Below, in pieces: positions 62,586 to 64,000 of a stretch of DNA of 64,000 nucleotides. Position numbers and translations under genes: made by a program. The stretch's first letter is position 1. Every line of letters starts with the position of its first letter. Below the pieces are notes generated by a model. It saw only the letters and a list, made by a program, of their open reading frames with translations. It was not told where the DNA came from and searched no databases. This stretch comes from Azolla caroliniana (lineage: Eukaryota > Polypodiophyta): NCBI GenBank assembly GCA_043228905.1, contig JBHGNT010000120.1, positions 1 to 64,000 of the forward strand, in the 5' to 3' direction.

Positions 62586-63348
62586 ATTAGGATTAGGTTC
62601 CGCTTCTCGAGAATCGGAATACAACGAGACTGTTGCGCAATCAATACATGCGTGGATCCCTTGGGGAAGGGATAACATCGCGTATTTGAACGTAATCATC
62701 GATCACGACGATGCCGTTCACATATTTCTGATGCGCATTCGCTCGAGGGAACATATGAACAATGCCTTTCTTGCTTACGCTCGCCGTGCTCCTGTCTGGC
62801 CTGGTTTGAATACAAGCGAGTAGACGCAAGAATGTGATGACGCCCAGTCGTTGTATGATGTGTATTTGGACGTGGTCCTCAACAAGGATGACGTCGTTTG
62901 AAATTTAGAAACAATCTACACGAAGGCCACCGCTAAGACGTCGCATGCGCGATACTCTTCATTTGGTTAGAGTAGAATGCGCGTATTCGAGATTCAACGA
63001 TGCAAATTTACGTACGAGTGGAAGAACCTAGCGGCCGGTATCATGAGACGAGAACGGTATCTACACATCGGAGATTGACAGTTTGAGACGAAAACTCTTC
63101 TCGAAGGTCATTTGTATGGTTCATGCATGCTTTTCTATGGATTGCATTGCATGCGTCACACCGCATACCTTTATCCGATAAACCCATTTAAGCGCATCTC
63201 CGTAATGTGGCGAGTAATAGAATGGTAAGGTAAGTGACAAGAGATCCCATGAAAAATACGATGATCAAGAAATATGATGAGAAATGAGAGATCCTATCCG
63301 ATCACGTGCGAGATCTTCATTCCTTTCACGTTTCGATGAATGGTCGAA

Positions 63349-63421
63349 GATCCTATGGCCTAATGGATAAGGCGTTGGTCTTCGAAACCAAAGATTCTAG
63401 GTTCGACCCCTAGTAGGATCG
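63349..63421 (+). tRNA. tRNA-Arg-TCG: tRNA-Arg (TCG), unit 54
   Basis: Standard gene; unit matches unit 1. Confidence 0.96.
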
Positions 63422-63697
63422 GTTTAGAATCGTGACCCTAGTGTACGTCGACATCAAGAACACGACGACCAAGGATCATTCACGGAGTCATAATGCGCAT
63501 CCGTCTCGACCGTCTAGAAAATGCGCGGATCTTGTATCCGCTGTTTTGGCTTAATGGATGCATTCATTTACGAGGATGATGATGTTTAATAGGTAAAAGA
63601 AATGGAACGGTTTATCCGGCACAAATTCCTCATCAAAAGTGCATCGCATGTCCATCGCGATCCTCAATGGAAGTACATTTTCCAATGGAAAACCGAA

Positions 63698-63770
63698 GAT
63701 CCTATGGCCCAATGGATAAGGCGCTGGTCTACGAAACCAGAGATTCTAGGTTCGATCCCTGGTAGGATCG
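63698..63770 (+). tRNA. tRNA-Arg-ACG: tRNA-Arg (ACG), unit 54
   Basis: Standard gene; last tRNA in the window. Confidence 0.96.
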
Positions 63771-64000
63771 ATTAGGATTAGGTTCCGCTTCTCGAGAATC
63801 GGAATACAACGAGACTGTTGCGCAATCAATACATGCGTGGATCCCTTGGGGAAGGGATAACATCGCGTATTTGAACGTAATCATCGATCACGACGATGCC
63901 GTTCACATATTTCTGATGCGCATTCGCTCGAGGGAACATATGAACAATGCCTTTCTTGCTTACGCTCGCCGTGCTCCTGTCTGGCCTGGTTTGAATACAA

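Larger units (their letters stand above)
1..64000. repeat. Tandem array of 1185-bp tRNA-Arg units (54 full copies + 39 bp)
   Basis: The sequence returns to the same text every 1185 bases from first base to last, all units in the same orientation and with no spacer between them. Unit starts, counting position 1 as a start: 1, then every 1185 to 14221 (unit 13, 1157 bp), 15378, 16563, 17748 (unit 16, 1184 bp), 18932, then every 1185 to 62777 (unit 54); a 55th begins at 63962. The choice of start is arbitrary because the array has no visible edge. Differences from unit 1, in unit coordinates: 275 A>G (units 15-21); 280 G>A (3); 395 T>G (39-46, 48, 49); 600 T>C (19-22); 655 C>T (47); 765 C>T (21); 821 A>G (15, 16, 18); 845 A>G (14, 16-21); 880 C>G (46, 50, 53); 997 T>G with 1003 T>G (21-23); 1003 T>C (14-20, 24-36); 1123 C>T (3); 1173 G>C (15); deletion of 304-331 (13); loss of one T in 548-550 (16). 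These were read by eye, so a few more may exist. True copy number is unknown. Confidence 0.99.

Noticed and set aside
1-64000. CRISPR array or prokaryotic tRNA operon
   Set aside because: The repeat is 1185 bp with no variable spacers and no cas genes. There are no bacterial promoters or neighbours, the tRNAs lack CCA, and internal boxes point to a eukaryote.
1-64000. Mobile element or tRNA-derived SINE as the source of the repeat
   Set aside because: No poly(A) or A-rich tail, no target-site duplications, no terminal repeats, and strict head-to-tail order with both tRNAs fully intact.

Overview
The whole window is one head-to-tail tandem array. Its unit is 1185 bp. It holds 54 complete units plus the first 39 bases of a 55th, with no flanking sequence at either end, so the array continues on both sides. 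I see no protein-coding gene, rRNA gene, transposon or CRISPR array.

Each unit carries two tRNA genes on the + strand, both for arginine. The first has anticodon TCG (573-645 in unit 1) and the second anticodon ACG (922-994 in unit 1). Both are 73 bases, intronless, fold into complete cloverleafs, have internal A and B boxes, and lack an encoded CCA. They differ at only 6 positions, so they are a duplicated pair whose anticodon changed by one base. The window therefore has 108 tRNA-Arg genes that together read the CGN codon box. The rest of each unit is spacer: 276 bp between the two genes and 763 bp from the second gene to the first gene of the next unit.

Internal A/B boxes and the missing CCA point to a eukaryotic nuclear genome. 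From memory, the D arm and anticodon arm of the ACG gene (including A37) look most like plant-type tRNA-Arg(ACG). The spacer is not CpG-depleted: I hand-counted about 85 CpG per unit. A plant, alga, oomycete or other protist, or a fungus would fit, but I cannot name the organism. Known parallels are the tandem tRNA Ser-Tyr-Tyr cluster of Arabidopsis and the tRNA arrays of Entamoeba.

The units are almost identical: I found 13 variable single-base sites and two indels in 54 units. Units 1-12 are near-uniform. Units 13-23 hold both indels and most of the variants in overlapping blocks. Units 24-36 look identical to each other. Units 37-54 return to the unit 1 type, with two further markers mixed in among units 39-53. 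This staggered pattern is what unequal exchange and gene conversion produce.

The points most worth checking are: the absence of a normal RNA polymerase III T-run behind either tRNA; a hairpin followed by TTTT 104-126 bases after the TCG gene; four neighbouring TCG copies with a broken anticodon-stem pair; inverted repeats in the leader that compete with the acceptor stem; and a possible half-tRNA relic in the spacer.
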